Assembly (NCBI GenBank): GCA_017627975.1
Contig: JAGAFT010000033.1
Location: 1-28,019 of the forward strand
DNA from: Oscillospiraceae bacterium
Lineage (GTDB): Bacteria > Bacillota_A > Clostridia > Oscillospirales > Oscillospiraceae
Length of the DNA stretch: 28,019 nucleotides
Direction of reading: 5' to 3'
The first letter of the stretch is position 1, and each line of letters opens with the position of its first letter. Below the pieces are notes generated by a model that did no database searches, had not been told where the DNA came from, and worked only from the letters and a program-made list of their open reading frames with translations. This document shows, piece after piece, positions 18,686 to 26,893 of this stretch. Both the position numbers and the translations under genes were made by a program.

Positions 18686-19114
18686 ATGAAAAAACTGGTA
18701 GTATTGACCGCTTTGATCGTGGCCATCACGGCCGTCGCAATCGGGGCCGCGTCCTTTCAGGGACCGTGGATGACGCCTGATACGACCAAAGTGAGCGACT
18801 ATGTTCCGAATGTTGTGGATCTTTATCTGCCGTCCAATCCGACAACGGGCTATTCCTGGACCTATGAGATTGAAGATCCGTCGATTGTCTCCCTGCGTGA
18901 CGAATATTTTTCACAGAGCATGGAATCAGACCTGGTCGGTGCCGGAGGGACCCACTGGTTCCATATCTCCGGTGTGAAGCCGGGAATCACCAGCGTGACC
19001 TTCCGATACCTCAGAGCCTGGGAGACTGACGTTCCGCCGGCAGAGCAGACAACCTATCGGCTCAGCGTGAACGATCAGCTTGATGTCCTCATCTGGGGCG
19101 TAGAGGTCTCCTGA
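18686..19114 (+). CDS. Chagasin-like (I42 family) cysteine protease inhibitor, exported
   Basis: A 142-residue protein with an N-terminal signal or membrane anchor (MKK, hydrophobic 4-22). The mature part has all three inhibitor loops of the I42 family: NPTTGYSW at 51-58, GAGG at 85-88, and RAW at 110-112 (RPW in chagasin). Family members inhibit papain-like cysteine proteases by inserting these loops into the active site. Bacterial forms are exported and may guard against host or own proteases; no papain-like gene is seen here. AAAGGAG precedes the ATG. It follows the DUF5662 gene by 77 bases and ends at the shared terminator. Confidence 0.88.
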   Translation: MKKLVVLTALIVAITAVAIGAASFQGPWMTPDTTKVSDYVPNVVDLYLPSNPTTGYSWTYEIEDPSIVSLRDEYFSQSMESDLVGAGGTHWFHISGVKPGITSVTFRYLRAWETDVPPAEQTTYRLSVNDQLDVLIWGVEVS

Positions 19115-19171
19115 CTGCGGACTCTTTGCACCCAAGAGACCCGAGATGCCGCCATGCGACGCTGCAGTGAA

Positions 19172-19207
19172 ATAAAAAAACGCCCTGCCGAAAGGCAGGG
19201 CGTTTTG
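19172..19207. terminator. Bidirectional rho-independent terminator
   Basis: AACGCCCTGCC (19179-19189) pairs perfectly with GGCAGGGCGTT (19194-19204) around a GAAA loop. T residues follow on the plus strand and a longer T run follows on the minus strand, so it serves both the chagasin-like gene and the converging rpsF-ssb-rpsR operon. Confidence 0.93.
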
Positions 19208-19218
19208 TGTGAACAGAA

Positions 19219-19458
19219 TCAGTCGGTCACGTAGGGCAGAAGAGCGACCTGACGGGCGCGCTTGATGGCCTCGGTGAGCTGGCGCTGATGCATGGCGCAG
19301 GTACCCGTGGTACGACGGGGAAGAATCTTGCTGCGCTCGGAAAGGAAACGGCGAAGCTTCGCAGTGTCCTTATAGTCAATGAAAGTGGCCTTGTCCACGC
19401 AGAACTGGCAAACCTTTCTGCGGCGGCGGGTCTTCGGATTGTTCTTGTCAAAAGGCAC
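19219..19458 (-). CDS. rpsR: 30S ribosomal protein bS18, with possible zinc site
   Basis: A 79-residue bS18 that pairs with bS6 on the 30S platform. The core [19 protein letters not shown] is typical. Four potential zinc ligands are kept, C17-x2-C20 and C54-x2-H57, as in the Cys-rich form of the family. The start is a GTG (bases 19456-19458) with AAGGAGG about 10 bases upstream. It is the last gene of the rpsF-ssb-rpsR operon. Confidence 0.97.
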   Translation of the reverse strand: MPFDKNNPKTRRRRKVCQFCVDKATFIDYKDTAKLRRFLSERSKILPRRTTGTCAMHQRQLTEAIKRARQVALLPYVTD

Positions 19459-19500
19459 GGTAGTGGAACCTCCTTCTTTAAAAAATCAGATGAGTTCAGA

Positions 19501-19977
19501 TCAGAACGGCAGCTCGCCGTCGTCCTCCAGCTCTTCATAGGGGCTGGGAGAAACCTGCGGCGCGGGAGCGCTCTGGGGAGCGGTGTTATAACCGCCATAA
19601 TTACCGGACTGGCTGCCGTAGCTGCTCTGGGAGTAGCTTCCGGCATCGCTGTCACGCTTGCTCTCGCCGAAATAGACATTGTCAGCCTGAATATCCCATG
19701 CGGTGCGGTTGTTGCCCTCGCGATCCTGGAATCTGCGGGACTGCATCCTGCCGGAAACGATAATCATGCTTCCTTTATGGAAATACTTGCTGACAAACTC
19801 GCCGGTCTGACGCCAGGCAGAGACATCGAAAAAGTCAGTCTGGCGTTCACCGCCGTCACGTCCGCCAAAATCGCGGTCAACAGCGACACTGAAGGATGCC
19901 ACGTTCACACCGCTCTGGGTGGTGCGCAGCTCCGGCTCTCGGGTCAAACGGCCCATGATGACGATGTGGTTAAGCAT
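19501..19977 (-). CDS. ssb: Single-stranded DNA-binding protein
   Basis: A 158-residue SSB. The OB-fold spans about 1-105 (start MLNHIVIMGRLTREPELR, then WRQTGEFVSKYFHKGS). A flexible Ser/Tyr/Gly/Gln/Pro-rich linker follows, and the end DDGELPF is the acidic partner-binding tip used to recruit replication and repair proteins (canonical DDDIPF). AGGAGG lies 10 bases before the ATG. It is between rpsF and rpsR, its normal place in Gram-positive bacteria. Confidence 0.97.
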   Translation of the reverse strand: MLNHIVIMGRLTREPELRTTQSGVNVASFSVAVDRDFGGRDGGERQTDFFDVSAWRQTGEFVSKYFHKGSMIIVSGRMQSRRFQDREGNNRTAWDIQADNVYFGESKRDSDAGSYSQSSYGSQSGNYGGYNTAPQSAPAPQVSPSPYEELEDDGELPF

Positions 19978-19992
19978 AGGAATGGATCCTCC

Positions 19993-20289
19993 TTATTCTG
20001 CACGCAGGGTGATCAGACGGCGAAGAATCCCATCGGTGATGCCGAGAATACGATCGAGCTCGGCGGGGAAGTCGGGACCGCTTGTGAACTTCATCAGCAC
20101 ATAGTAGCCCTCGGAAATGTAGTTGATCTCATAAGCGAGCTTCCGCTTGCCCATTTCCTCCAACTCATCCAGAGTACCATTTGCTTCCACAAGTGCCTTG
20201 AACTTTTCAACAACCGCTGCGGTCTCCTCCTCGGAGAAGTTCGGGTTGATGACGTACATTACTTCGTACTTGTCGGTTGCTTTTGCCAT
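19993..20289 (-). CDS. rpsF: 30S ribosomal protein bS6
   Basis: A 98-residue bS6, starting MAKATDKYEVMYVINPNFSEEE, with GKRKLAYEINYISEGYYVLMKF in the middle, typical of the family. It binds bS18 and 16S rRNA. AAGGAGG precedes the ATG; the TAA overlaps the ssb ribosome binding site. First gene of its operon, with a structured leader and promoter upstream. Confidence 0.98.
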   Translation of the reverse strand: MAKATDKYEVMYVINPNFSEEETAAVVEKFKALVEANGTLDELEEMGKRKLAYEINYISEGYYVLMKFTSGPDFPAELDRILGITDGILRRLITLRAE

Positions 20290-20360
20290 GGTTGCACCTC
20301 CTTATGGTCTATTGGCCCCCGTCCAGAACGGGAGCAAGGATTATGCCTGACTGCGCAGGC
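20290..20360 (-). promoter_or_regulatory. rpsF leader with two hairpins, possible bS6:bS18-binding element
   Basis: From the expected start near 20360, the leader RNA forms a 5' hairpin (20356-20360 with 20345-20349) and a second, 8-bp hairpin (20328-20335 with 20315-20322, loop of 5) that includes CCCG/CGGG pairs. The ribosome binding site follows. In many bacteria a leader structure of this operon binds the bS6:bS18 complex to repress it; a match to that motif is from memory and unproven. Confidence 0.5.
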
Positions 20361-20366
20361 CTTACT

Positions 20367-20394
20367 ATTATATCCATCTTCCCGAAAAAGTCAA
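20367..20394 (-). promoter_or_regulatory. Sigma-A type promoter for rpsF-ssb-rpsR
   Basis: On the minus strand, TTGACT (20389-20394), 16 bases, then a perfect TATAAT (20367-20372). The start would be near 20360, exactly at the first leader hairpin. Confidence 0.85.
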
Positions 20395-20448
20395 GGAAAA
20401 ATTCCCGTAATTGGGGGTCAAAAGCCCGAAAATTCACAATAAATTGCC

Positions 20449-20477
20449 TTGCAGGGCGTATTGTTTCGTGATATCAT
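20449..20477 (+). promoter_or_regulatory. Probable promoter for ruvX
   Basis: TTGCAG (20449-20454), 17 bases, TATCAT (20472-20477). The -10 matches five of six, the -35 only three. It lies back to back with the rpsF promoter and about 28 bases before the ruvX start. Confidence 0.55.
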
Positions 20478-20504
20478 AATCTTGGCATAACAGGAGGCGA
20501 AAAC

Positions 20505-20918
20505 ATGCGCATCATGGCAGTTGATTTGGGAGATGCCAGGACCGGCCTTGCGGTTTCGGATCTGCTGGGGATGCTCTGCGGAGAGGCCTGGACCGTAAAG
20601 GAATGGAACATGGAACGAATGGCGGATCTGATCTGCGAAGAAGCAGAGAAACGCGATGTCGAGCGGATTGTCCTTGGCCTGCCGAAAAATATGGACGGGA
20701 CCGAGGGACCGCGGGCGGAAAAAAGCCGCGCCTTTCAGAAGCTTCTGAGCGCACGGACTGATCTGCCGATTGTTCTGTGGGATGAACGGCGGAGCAGCGT
20801 CGAAGCGCATCAGATTCTCCACATGAACGGAAAGCGGGAGAAGAATCACCGTGCGACCGTAGACGCGGTTGCGGCAAGCCTGATCCTGGAGGGATATCTC
20901 GGCTCCAATCCGGGATGA
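20505..20918 (+). CDS. ruvX: RuvX/YqgF family putative Holliday junction resolvase
   Basis: A 137-residue RNase H-like protein. The start MRIMAVDLGDARTGLAVSD holds the first catalytic Asp (D7), LGLPKNMDG is the family strand-loop, WDERRSS matches the DER motif, and the last acidic site is in VDAVAASLIL. E. coli YqgF is needed for 16S rRNA processing; other members cut Holliday junctions. AGGAGG precedes the ATG. Length is typical. Confidence 0.95.
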   Translation: MRIMAVDLGDARTGLAVSDLLGMLCGEAWTVKEWNMERMADLICEEAEKRDVERIVLGLPKNMDGTEGPRAEKSRAFQKLLSARTDLPIVLWDERRSSVEAHQILHMNGKREKNHRATVDAVAASLILEGYLGSNPG

Positions 20919-20939
20919 GCGATGAGGGGACTCCGGCAT

Positions 20940-20959
20940 AAGCCTTTGAAGAAGGCTTT
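20940..20959 (+). terminator. Weak hairpin after ruvX, possible terminator
   Basis: AAGCCTT (20940-20946) pairs with AAGGCTT (20952-20958) across a 5-base loop. Only three T residues (20957-20959) are present, so termination is doubtful; ruvX may continue into the next gene. Confidence 0.35.
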
Positions 20960-21037
20960 GGATCGGCAGGCCGCATATTATCGTTGAGTCATAAAGAATT
21001 GTTGCTAATACGGAAGATTGCAAAGGAGGGTTCCTTC

Positions 21038-23599
21038 GTGAAGAGAAACCATACGAATTTCAGGACAAGCCTGGGCTCTGTGCTGCTGGCTGTGCTCATG
21101 CTGCTGGCTGTGAGTCCGGCTGCCTCTGCCGCAGGGCCGCTGTTTCGCAACCGGGCATATCCGGAGTTTCAGCTTCAGCCAATCCTGCCGGAGCCCACGA
21201 TCGAGGGACTGGCAGAGGCCAACGCTTATGATGCGCTTCTGGAAAAATACGGCGGCTTCGGCGTGGAGAGCTTTGCCAATTCGGCTTATGTCGATGCAGA
21301 CAGCTACAGCTTTTTCTATGGGACAAAAGAGTTTGATTTCTTCTGCAGTGCCGTCGACAGCGGGGATCAGCCGGATTCCGCAACCCTGCTCACCGGGACG
21401 GATTCCTTCCAGCTGACGACGAATCAGGACGGAAGCAGAGAATTCGGAATGAGCTGGTCCGCGGTACCGGGCGAGGAGAGAGCATATTATGATCTCCGTG
21501 AAGAAGCCATGGCACTGGATGAAGAGTCTCTGCGCGGCATGGATATTCTCTCTTCTGAGGACAACGGCGACGGCACACTGACGCTCGTCCTGGGGGAGCC
21601 GGGCGCCGAAACGGCTCTGCCGCAAGATACGCGGAGCGCGGTTGAAGAGACGGCTCCGACAGCCCCCCTGGCCCCCGCTGCGGATGATCTTGTGCCCGGG
21701 GACGACTGGGGCTATCCCGGCGAGTTTGACTACGGCTACGGCGATGGTGTCTGGGATGATGAAAACAGCTGGGTCTACGACGATGCCTTGATCTATGACG
21801 ATGCCCTGGTCTATGACGACACCTGGGGCTACGACGACACCTGGGGCTATGGGGATGCCTGGAGCTATGATGACACCTGGAATGATGACGGGTGGCGCGG
21901 TCATGGCGGCTTTGACGGGCCTCGGAATGGCGGATTCCGTACCGGCCGTGATTTTGACCGGCAGGACAGCACTGTCACGGAAGCGGATCCCTGGGGAGCC
22001 GGAACGGATGCGTTTTACGATGAGCCGGACAGCTGGTATGACATCCCGGCGGTGGAGGAACCCCTGAACGACACCCTGATCGAAGAGCCTTCGGACTGGA
22101 CAGTCGTATCCGCCGGCAGCGAGCCGACCATTCTCACCAAACTGACTGTGGATGCAGGGACTCTGGAGATCCTGAAGACAGAGCAGAGCCTCGTGACGGA
22201 AGACGGAAGCGAAGAGCTGCTGATGGTTCAGCTGATGAGCTACACCGAGCCGGAGCATGCGCTGTATCGGGAAATGAAAGAGCGCACCGCGTCTTATCTT
22301 GAGGGAGTACTGAAAGATCCGCGTACGGTTACCGTAATCTACAATCCGGGCACCGAAGAAGAGACCGTCTGCACCCGCATGGCGGAAAAAGGAGACCTGC
22401 TCTATACCAGTTTTGCTTACGGGTACCAGATCTGTGCCGATGAACAGGGCACTCCCTTTGAAGGCAGTGACGGACAGAGCGATGTGACCATCTATGCCTT
22501 CCCCGAGGGGACTGTATTTGACGTTCCGGAGACGGCTTCGGATAAAGAGACCGTTGAACCTGAGACGGCGGTTCTGCCGATGTCGGTGATGGAACCTGAA
22601 CAGATCACAGAAGAAACTGCAACCGAGGAAGATTTGCCGGCCGTGGTCGTGGAGGGCTCAGAATACGTTTCGGAAGGAGCCGGTTCTGAGGAGACGGGTT
22701 CCATTCCAGAAGAAGCGATGAAGGAAGAACTTCTGCCGGAAGAGCTTCAGGAGAAGTCAGATCTGTCATTTGAAGACGTAAACCGGGCCATCTTCGAGGC
22801 AAACCGGCTGGATGCGATCCTGGACCGCCACGAGTCGGTGGAGTACAGACAGATCTTTGGAATTGAAAATGCGCCGGAGTGGCCGTATTATGTTTATGAA
22901 ACACGGGATATGGCCTATACTGAGAATCCCTCGGTTTCGGCTTATGTCGGCAACGGCAGATATTATGAGCTCGCAGAGAATGCGGCGGGATCGGAGTTTT
23001 ACTATGTCTTCGACTTCTCCCACCACTATGATCCGGCTGCCAATATCGGCTATGAAATTGTCCCCCAGACCTATGAAGAGTGGTGGGATGAAAGCCTTGA
23101 GACCGCGGCAGACTGCTACGTGGAAGGAAATGAAATTCACCTGCTTTCGGTTATGACCCCGGAAGGCAGCCGGGAGATCATGGAAGACTATCTGCAGATG
23201 CCATATAACGGAGAGCTGATTTCGGCGGAGAGAATTGCGGATACCGAGACCTATGAACTGCATCGCTTTGTCTTCCGGATGGAAAAAGACGGAGAGCTCA
23301 GCGAACCGCTGACCTATGAGGTCACCTACGATGCTGCGGAGCCGCGCGCCTGTCGGAATCTGCGGGCGTTTGCAGAACGGAATGCCGCTCAGGTGGCCAC
23401 GGTGCGACTGGTACTGAATCCGGGCACGGAGAGCGAAGAGGAACAGACCATGGTGGTTCCCATCGGCAGCAATGTCGTGTACTTTGCAGATGAGAAAATG
23501 GAAATGTTTGAGGATCCCGAATGCACCGTACCGGCTCAGCAGTGGGACAAACTCAGCGACCATACCTACTACATGCAGCCTTACGGGGTGAGCAGATAA
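21038..23599 (+). CDS. Large secreted protein with duplicated module and Tyr/Asp/Trp repeats
   Basis: An 853-residue exported protein. I chose the GTG at 21038 because AAAGGAGGG lies 7 bases upstream and the protein then begins with a classic signal peptide (KRNH, hydrophobic core, cleavage near ASA-31). Two related modules are visible: EANAYDALLEKYG (60 on) parallels EANRLDAILDRHE (587 on), and the NPGT sites at 436 and 794 each end a similar strand (VTVIYNPGTEEE; VRLVLNPGTESEE). The first copy carries an insert of about 170 residues with six YDDxxx hexapeptides (247-282), followed by Gly- and Asp-rich sequence. Very acidic; no membrane anchor or sorting motif at the end. Function unknown; similar EAN...LL modules occur in other clostridial secreted proteins, to my recollection. 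It may follow ruvX in one transcript. Confidence 0.85.
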   Translation: MKRNHTNFRTSLGSVLLAVLMLLAVSPAASAAGPLFRNRAYPEFQLQPILPEPTIEGLAEANAYDALLEKYGGFGVESFANSAYVDADSYSFFYGTKEFDFFCSAVDSGDQPDSATLLTGTDSFQLTTNQDGSREFGMSWSAVPGEERAYYDLREEAMALDEESLRGMDILSSEDNGDGTLTLVLGEPGAETALPQDTRSAVEETAPTAPLAPAADDLVPGDDWGYPGEFDYGYGDGVWDDENSWVYDDALIYDDALVYDDTWGYDDTWGYGDAWSYDDTWNDDGWRGHGGFDGPRNGGFRTGRDFDRQDSTVTEADPWGAGTDAFYDEPDSWYDIPAVEEPLNDTLIEEPSDWTVVSAGSEPTILTKLTVDAGTLEILKTEQSLVTEDGSEELLMVQLMSYTEPEHALYREMKERTASYLEGVLKDPRTVTVIYNPGTEEETVCTRMAEKGDLLYTSFAYGYQICADEQGTPFEGSDGQSDVTIYAFPEGTVFDVPETASDKETVEPETAVLPMSVMEPEQITEETATEEDLPAVVVEGSEYVSEGAGSEETGSIPEEAMKEELLPEELQEKSDLSFEDVNRAIFEANRLDAILDRHESVEYRQIFGIENAPEWPYYVYETRDMAYTENPSVSAYVGNGRYYELAENAAGSEFYYVFDFSHHYDPAANIGYEIVPQTYEEWWDESLETAADCYVEGNEIHLLSVMTPEGSREIMEDYLQMPYNGELISAERIADTETYELHRFVFRMEKDGELSEPLTYEVTYDAAEPRACRNLRAFAERNAAQVATVRLVLNPGTESEEEQTMVVPIGSNVVYFADEKMEMFEDPECTVPAQQWDKLSDHTYYMQPYGVSR
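21776..21883 (+). repeat. Six-copy 18-base tandem repeat inside the secreted protein
   Basis: Six adjacent 18-base units starting at 21776, 21794, 21812, 21830, 21848 and 21866 encode YDDALI, YDDALV, YDDTWG, YDDTWG, YGDAWS and YDDTWN. The codons vary between units, so the repeat is old enough to have drifted or is under selection at the protein level. Copy number could change by slippage. Confidence 0.9.
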
Positions 23600-23628
23600 G
23601 CCCGCGGGACGGAAACACATGAATCGGA

Positions 23629-23668
23629 TACAACCCGGTGGGACCGGCTGGCGTTCCACCGGGTTGTA
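23629..23668 (+). other. Strong hairpin without a T tract, between the secreted protein and rmlD-like gene
   Basis: Bases 23629-23641 and 23656-23668 form 13 perfect pairs around a 14-base loop. No T run follows on the plus strand, so it is not a standard terminator. It ends 23 bases before the rmlD-like start and leaves that gene's ribosome binding site unpaired. Confidence 0.8.
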
Positions 23669-23691
23669 CCATGGAAGATGAGGATAATGAG

Positions 23692-24630
23692 ATGATCGTA
23701 CTTGTTACCGGCGTGAACGGACAGCTCGGCCACGACATGATGCTTGAACTTGCAAGACGCGGACATGAGCCGATCGGTTCCGGCAGCGGACCGGATTACC
23801 GGGGAACCGACCGCGTCGCGGCGATGCCCTATGAACAGATGAACATCACGGATGCGCAGGACGTACGCGCGGTGATGGAGAAGATCCATCCGGATGCGGT
23901 GGTTCACTGCTCCGCCTGGACCGCTGTGGATGCGGCGGAGGAAGAGGAAAACCGGGAGAAGGTTTTTGCCCTGAATGTTTCCGGAACGAGAAATATTGCC
24001 GAGGCATGCCGGAATATCGGAGCGAAGATGGTGTATCTGTCTACGGACTATGTGTTTGACGGGCAGGGGACGAGACCGTGGAAGCCGGACGACAAGAACT
24101 ATGCACCCCTGAATGTTTACGGGCAGAGCAAGCTGGAAGGAGAATGTGCGGTCCGGGAGACGCTGGAACGCGCCTTCATCGTCCGGATCGCCTGGGTATT
24201 CGGCAGGAATGGGAAGAACTTTATCCGCACCATGCTGAATGTCGCGAAAACACACGATACCGTCCGTGTGGTAAACGATCAGATCGGGACGCCGACTTAT
24301 ACGGCGGACCTGGCCCGGCTGCTGACGGACATGATTGAGACGGAGCGCTACGGCTGCTATCATGCCACGAATGCTGAGACCGGACCGGGGGAATATATCT
24401 CCTGGTATGACTTCACCTGCGAGATCTACCGTCAGGCAGGCCTGAAGGTCAAGGTCATTCCGGTGAGTACGGAAGAATACGGCCTGAGCCGGGCGAAACG
24501 CCCATTCAACAGCAGACTGGACAAGAGCAAGCTGGAGCAGAACGGATTCCGGCCGCTTCCGGACTGGAAGGATGCAGTGGCCAGATACCTTAAGGAAATC
24601 GAGGGAGAGCAGCAGCCTGAAACATGCTGA
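23692..24630 (+). CDS. dTDP-4-dehydrorhamnose reductase family protein (RmlD-like)
   Basis: A 312-residue short-chain dehydrogenase. The dinucleotide motif GVNGQLG is at the N-terminus, the catalytic triad includes STDYVFDG and Y-GQSK, and the end LKEIEGE is typical. RmlD reduces dTDP-4-keto-L-rhamnose to dTDP-L-rhamnose; no rmlA, rmlB or rmlC lies next to it. The ATG at 23692 fits the family start (IVLVTGVNGQLG) and has GAGG 8 bases before it; an upstream ATG at 23671 has no site. Its neighbours make UDP-FucNAc, so it may act on another activated sugar. Identity as reductase family is firm; exact substrate is not. Confidence 0.9.
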   Translation: MIVLVTGVNGQLGHDMMLELARRGHEPIGSGSGPDYRGTDRVAAMPYEQMNITDAQDVRAVMEKIHPDAVVHCSAWTAVDAAEEEENREKVFALNVSGTRNIAEACRNIGAKMVYLSTDYVFDGQGTRPWKPDDKNYAPLNVYGQSKLEGECAVRETLERAFIVRIAWVFGRNGKNFIRTMLNVAKTHDTVRVVNDQIGTPTYTADLARLLTDMIETERYGCYHATNAETGPGEYISWYDFTCEIYRQAGLKVKVIPVSTEEYGLSRAKRPFNSRLDKSKLEQNGFRPLPDWKDAVARYLKEIEGEQQPETC

Positions 24631-24689
24631 CCCTGCATATTCTTCATGACAGAGACCTCACCGGAGCACAGTAGGAGAAAAGAGATAAA

Positions 24690-25724
24690 ATGAGTGCATA
24701 TGATAACGCAACCTTAATGATCACAGGCGGAACAGGATCCTTCGGAAACACGGTTCTGAAGCATTTCCTGACGACGGATATCGGACAGATCCGCATTTTC
24801 TCACGGGATGAGAAGAAGCAGGATGACATGCGGCATGAGCTGCAGGCGAAATACCCCGATGATGCAAGGAAAGTGAAGTTCTATATCGGCGATGTACGGG
24901 ACCCACGCTCCGTTGCGGATGCGATGCCGGGTGTGGATTATATTTTCCATGCCGCGGCGCTGAAGCAGGTGCCCAGCTGTGAGTTTTTCCCGATGCAGGC
25001 GGTGAAGACCAACGTGGAGGGAACAGACAACGTCCTCCATGCGGCCATCGACGCCGGGGTAAAGCGGGTGGTGTGCCTGTCTACGGACAAGGCGGCATAT
25101 CCCATCAATGCCATGGGCATTTCCAAGGCCATGATGGAGCATGTGATCTACGCCAACGCACGGGTGTCTGCGGAACGCGACGGCCCTGTAATCAGTGTGA
25201 CCCGGTACGGCAATGTGATGTGTTCCCGCGGCAGTGTGATTCCGCTGTTTATCGATCAGATCAGGGCGGGCGATCCCATCACGATCACGAATCCCGCGAT
25301 GACCCGCTTCCTGATGAATCTGGACGAAGCGGTGGAACTGGTGCGTTTTGCCTTTGAGCATGCAAACCCGGGCGATCTGTTTATCCAGAAGGCCGATGCC
25401 TCGACCATCGGGGATCTGGCAAAGGCCGTGCAGCAGCTGTTCGGTGATACCGGGACAAGCATCATCGGCACCCGGCACGGGGAGAAACTGTACGAGACCC
25501 TGATGACGAGAGAAGAGCGGCTCCGCAGCGAGGACATGGGCCGGTATTTCCGCGTGGCGGCGGATAACCGGGATCTGAACTATGACAAGTATTTTGTAGA
25601 AGGAAAGGTTCAGACCGAGGCTGATGAGGCATATACGTCTCACAATACGACTTTGCTTGATGTCGAAGCTGTGGTCAAAAAGATTCTGACGACAGACTAT
25701 GTGAAGGAGCAGCTGGAAAGATGA
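24690..25724 (+). CDS. capE: UDP-GlcNAc 4,6-dehydratase/5-epimerase, CapE-like
   Basis: A 344-residue extended SDR enzyme. It has the nucleotide motif T12-GGTGSFG19, the segment HAAALKQVPSCE, and STDKAAYPINAMGISK. The usual YxxxK is replaced by M142-x3-K146, a feature known for the CapE/WbjB group, which makes the first intermediate of UDP-L-FucNAc. The C-terminal part (RTHGEKLYETLMTREE-like GTRHGEKLYETLMTREE) is family-specific. AGGAG precedes the ATG. Its TGA overlaps the wecB-like start. Operon with wecB and capF. Confidence 0.92.
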   Translation: MSAYDNATLMITGGTGSFGNTVLKHFLTTDIGQIRIFSRDEKKQDDMRHELQAKYPDDARKVKFYIGDVRDPRSVADAMPGVDYIFHAAALKQVPSCEFFPMQAVKTNVEGTDNVLHAAIDAGVKRVVCLSTDKAAYPINAMGISKAMMEHVIYANARVSAERDGPVISVTRYGNVMCSRGSVIPLFIDQIRAGDPITITNPAMTRFLMNLDEAVELVRFAFEHANPGDLFIQKADASTIGDLAKAVQQLFGDTGTSIIGTRHGEKLYETLMTREERLRSEDMGRYFRVAADNRDLNYDKYFVEGKVQTEADEAYTSHNTTLLDVEAVVKKILTTDYVKEQLER

Positions 25725-26893
25725 ACGCATCGTGGAAAAACAACGGCAGGATCAAGCTGATGATCATCGTAGGGACGCGTCCGGAAATCATAAGGCTTTC
25801 GGCTGTTATCAAGAAATGCAGAAAGTATTTTGACACGATCCTGGTTCATACCGGACAGAATTATGATTATAACCTCAACGGTGTGTTCTTCCGGGATCTG
25901 GGACTCGGCGATCCGGAGGTGTATCTGGATGCGGCCGGGGCGGACCTCGGTGAGACGATGGGGAATATCATTGCCGCAAGCTATAAGCTTATGGCGGCGC
26001 TGAAGCCGGATGCGGTTCTGGTTCTGGGGGATACCAATTCCTGCCTCTCCGTTATTGGGGCCAAACGTCTGCATATTCCCATTTTCCATATGGAGGCGGG
26101 GAACCGCTGCAAGGACGAGTGCCTGCCGGAGGAAACAAACCGTAGGATTGTGGATATCATCTCAGACGTGAACCTGGCCTATTCCGAGCACGCCCGCCGG
26201 TATCTGGCGGACTGCGGCCTGCCGAAGGAGCGCACCTATGTGACCGGATCTCCCATGGCGGAAGTGCTGAGCGAGAATCTCGAAGCGATCAAAGCGTCGG
26301 ATGTTCATGCGCGCCTCGGCCTGGAGAAAGGGAAGTATATCCTCCTTTCTGCGCACCGCGAGGAGAACATCGATACCGAGAAGAACTTTACCAGTCTCTT
26401 CACGGCGATCAATCAGATGGCGGAAAAGTATGATATGCCGATCCTGTATTCCTGCCATCCGAGGTCCCGAAAGCGCCTGGAAGCTTCCGGGTTTCCCCTT
26501 GATCCCCGTGTGATTGCGCATGAGCCCCTGGGGTTTCACGACTATAACTGCCTGCAGGTGAATGCGTTTTGTGTCGTTTCGGACAGCGGCACCCTGCCGG
26601 AGGAGAGCAGCTTTTTCACTTCCATAGGGCAGCCAATCCCCGCGGTCTGCATCCGCACGTCCACGGAGCGGCCGGAAGCTCTGGATAAAGCATGCTTTAT
26701 CCTTTCCGGAATCGACACGCAAGGCCTGCTGCAGTCGGTTGACCTGGCTGTAGAGATGGTCCGGAGCGAGAAGAACGGCGGCGCAGTTCCGGTACCGGAC
26801 TATACGGATCTCAACGTATCCGACAAGGTCGTAAAGATCATTCAGTCCTATGTCGGAGTAGTCAACAAGATGGTCTGGAGAAAAGAATCATGA
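25721..26893 (+). CDS. wecB: Non-hydrolysing UDP-GlcNAc 2-epimerase family, WecB/CapG-like
   Basis: A 390-residue GT-B fold epimerase. Seen: IIVGTRPEIIRLS at the start, HTGQNYD, VLGDTNS, HMEAGNRCKDECLPEETNRR, SAHREENID and SDSGTLPEESSFF, all characteristic. Between capE and capF it is best read as CapG, the last step, which epimerises C2 to yield UDP-L-FucNAc; a WecB role making UDP-ManNAc is the alternative. It overlaps both neighbours by ATGA. An internal ATG 13 codons on is possible but the first fits the coupling. Confidence 0.93.
   Translation: MNASWKNNGRIKLMIIVGTRPEIIRLSAVIKKCRKYFDTILVHTGQNYDYNLNGVFFRDLGLGDPEVYLDAAGADLGETMGNIIAASYKLMAALKPDAVLVLGDTNSCLSVIGAKRLHIPIFHMEAGNRCKDECLPEETNRRIVDIISDVNLAYSEHARRYLADCGLPKERTYVTGSPMAEVLSENLEAIKASDVHARLGLEKGKYILLSAHREENIDTEKNFTSLFTAINQMAEKYDMPILYSCHPRSRKRLEASGFPLDPRVIAHEPLGFHDYNCLQVNAFCVVSDSGTLPEESSFFTSIGQPIPAVCIRTSTERPEALDKACFILSGIDTQGLLQSVDLAVEMVRSEKNGGAVPVPDYTDLNVSDKVVKIIQSYVGVVNKMVWRKES

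Noticed and set aside
20984..21037. TTG start for the large secreted protein
   Set aside because: It places 18 charged residues before the signal peptide and has no ribosome binding site; the GTG at 21038 has a strong one.
21770..21890. CRISPR-like array
   Set aside because: The repeats are direct, adjacent, without spacers, and stay in the frame of a coding region; they are a protein repeat.
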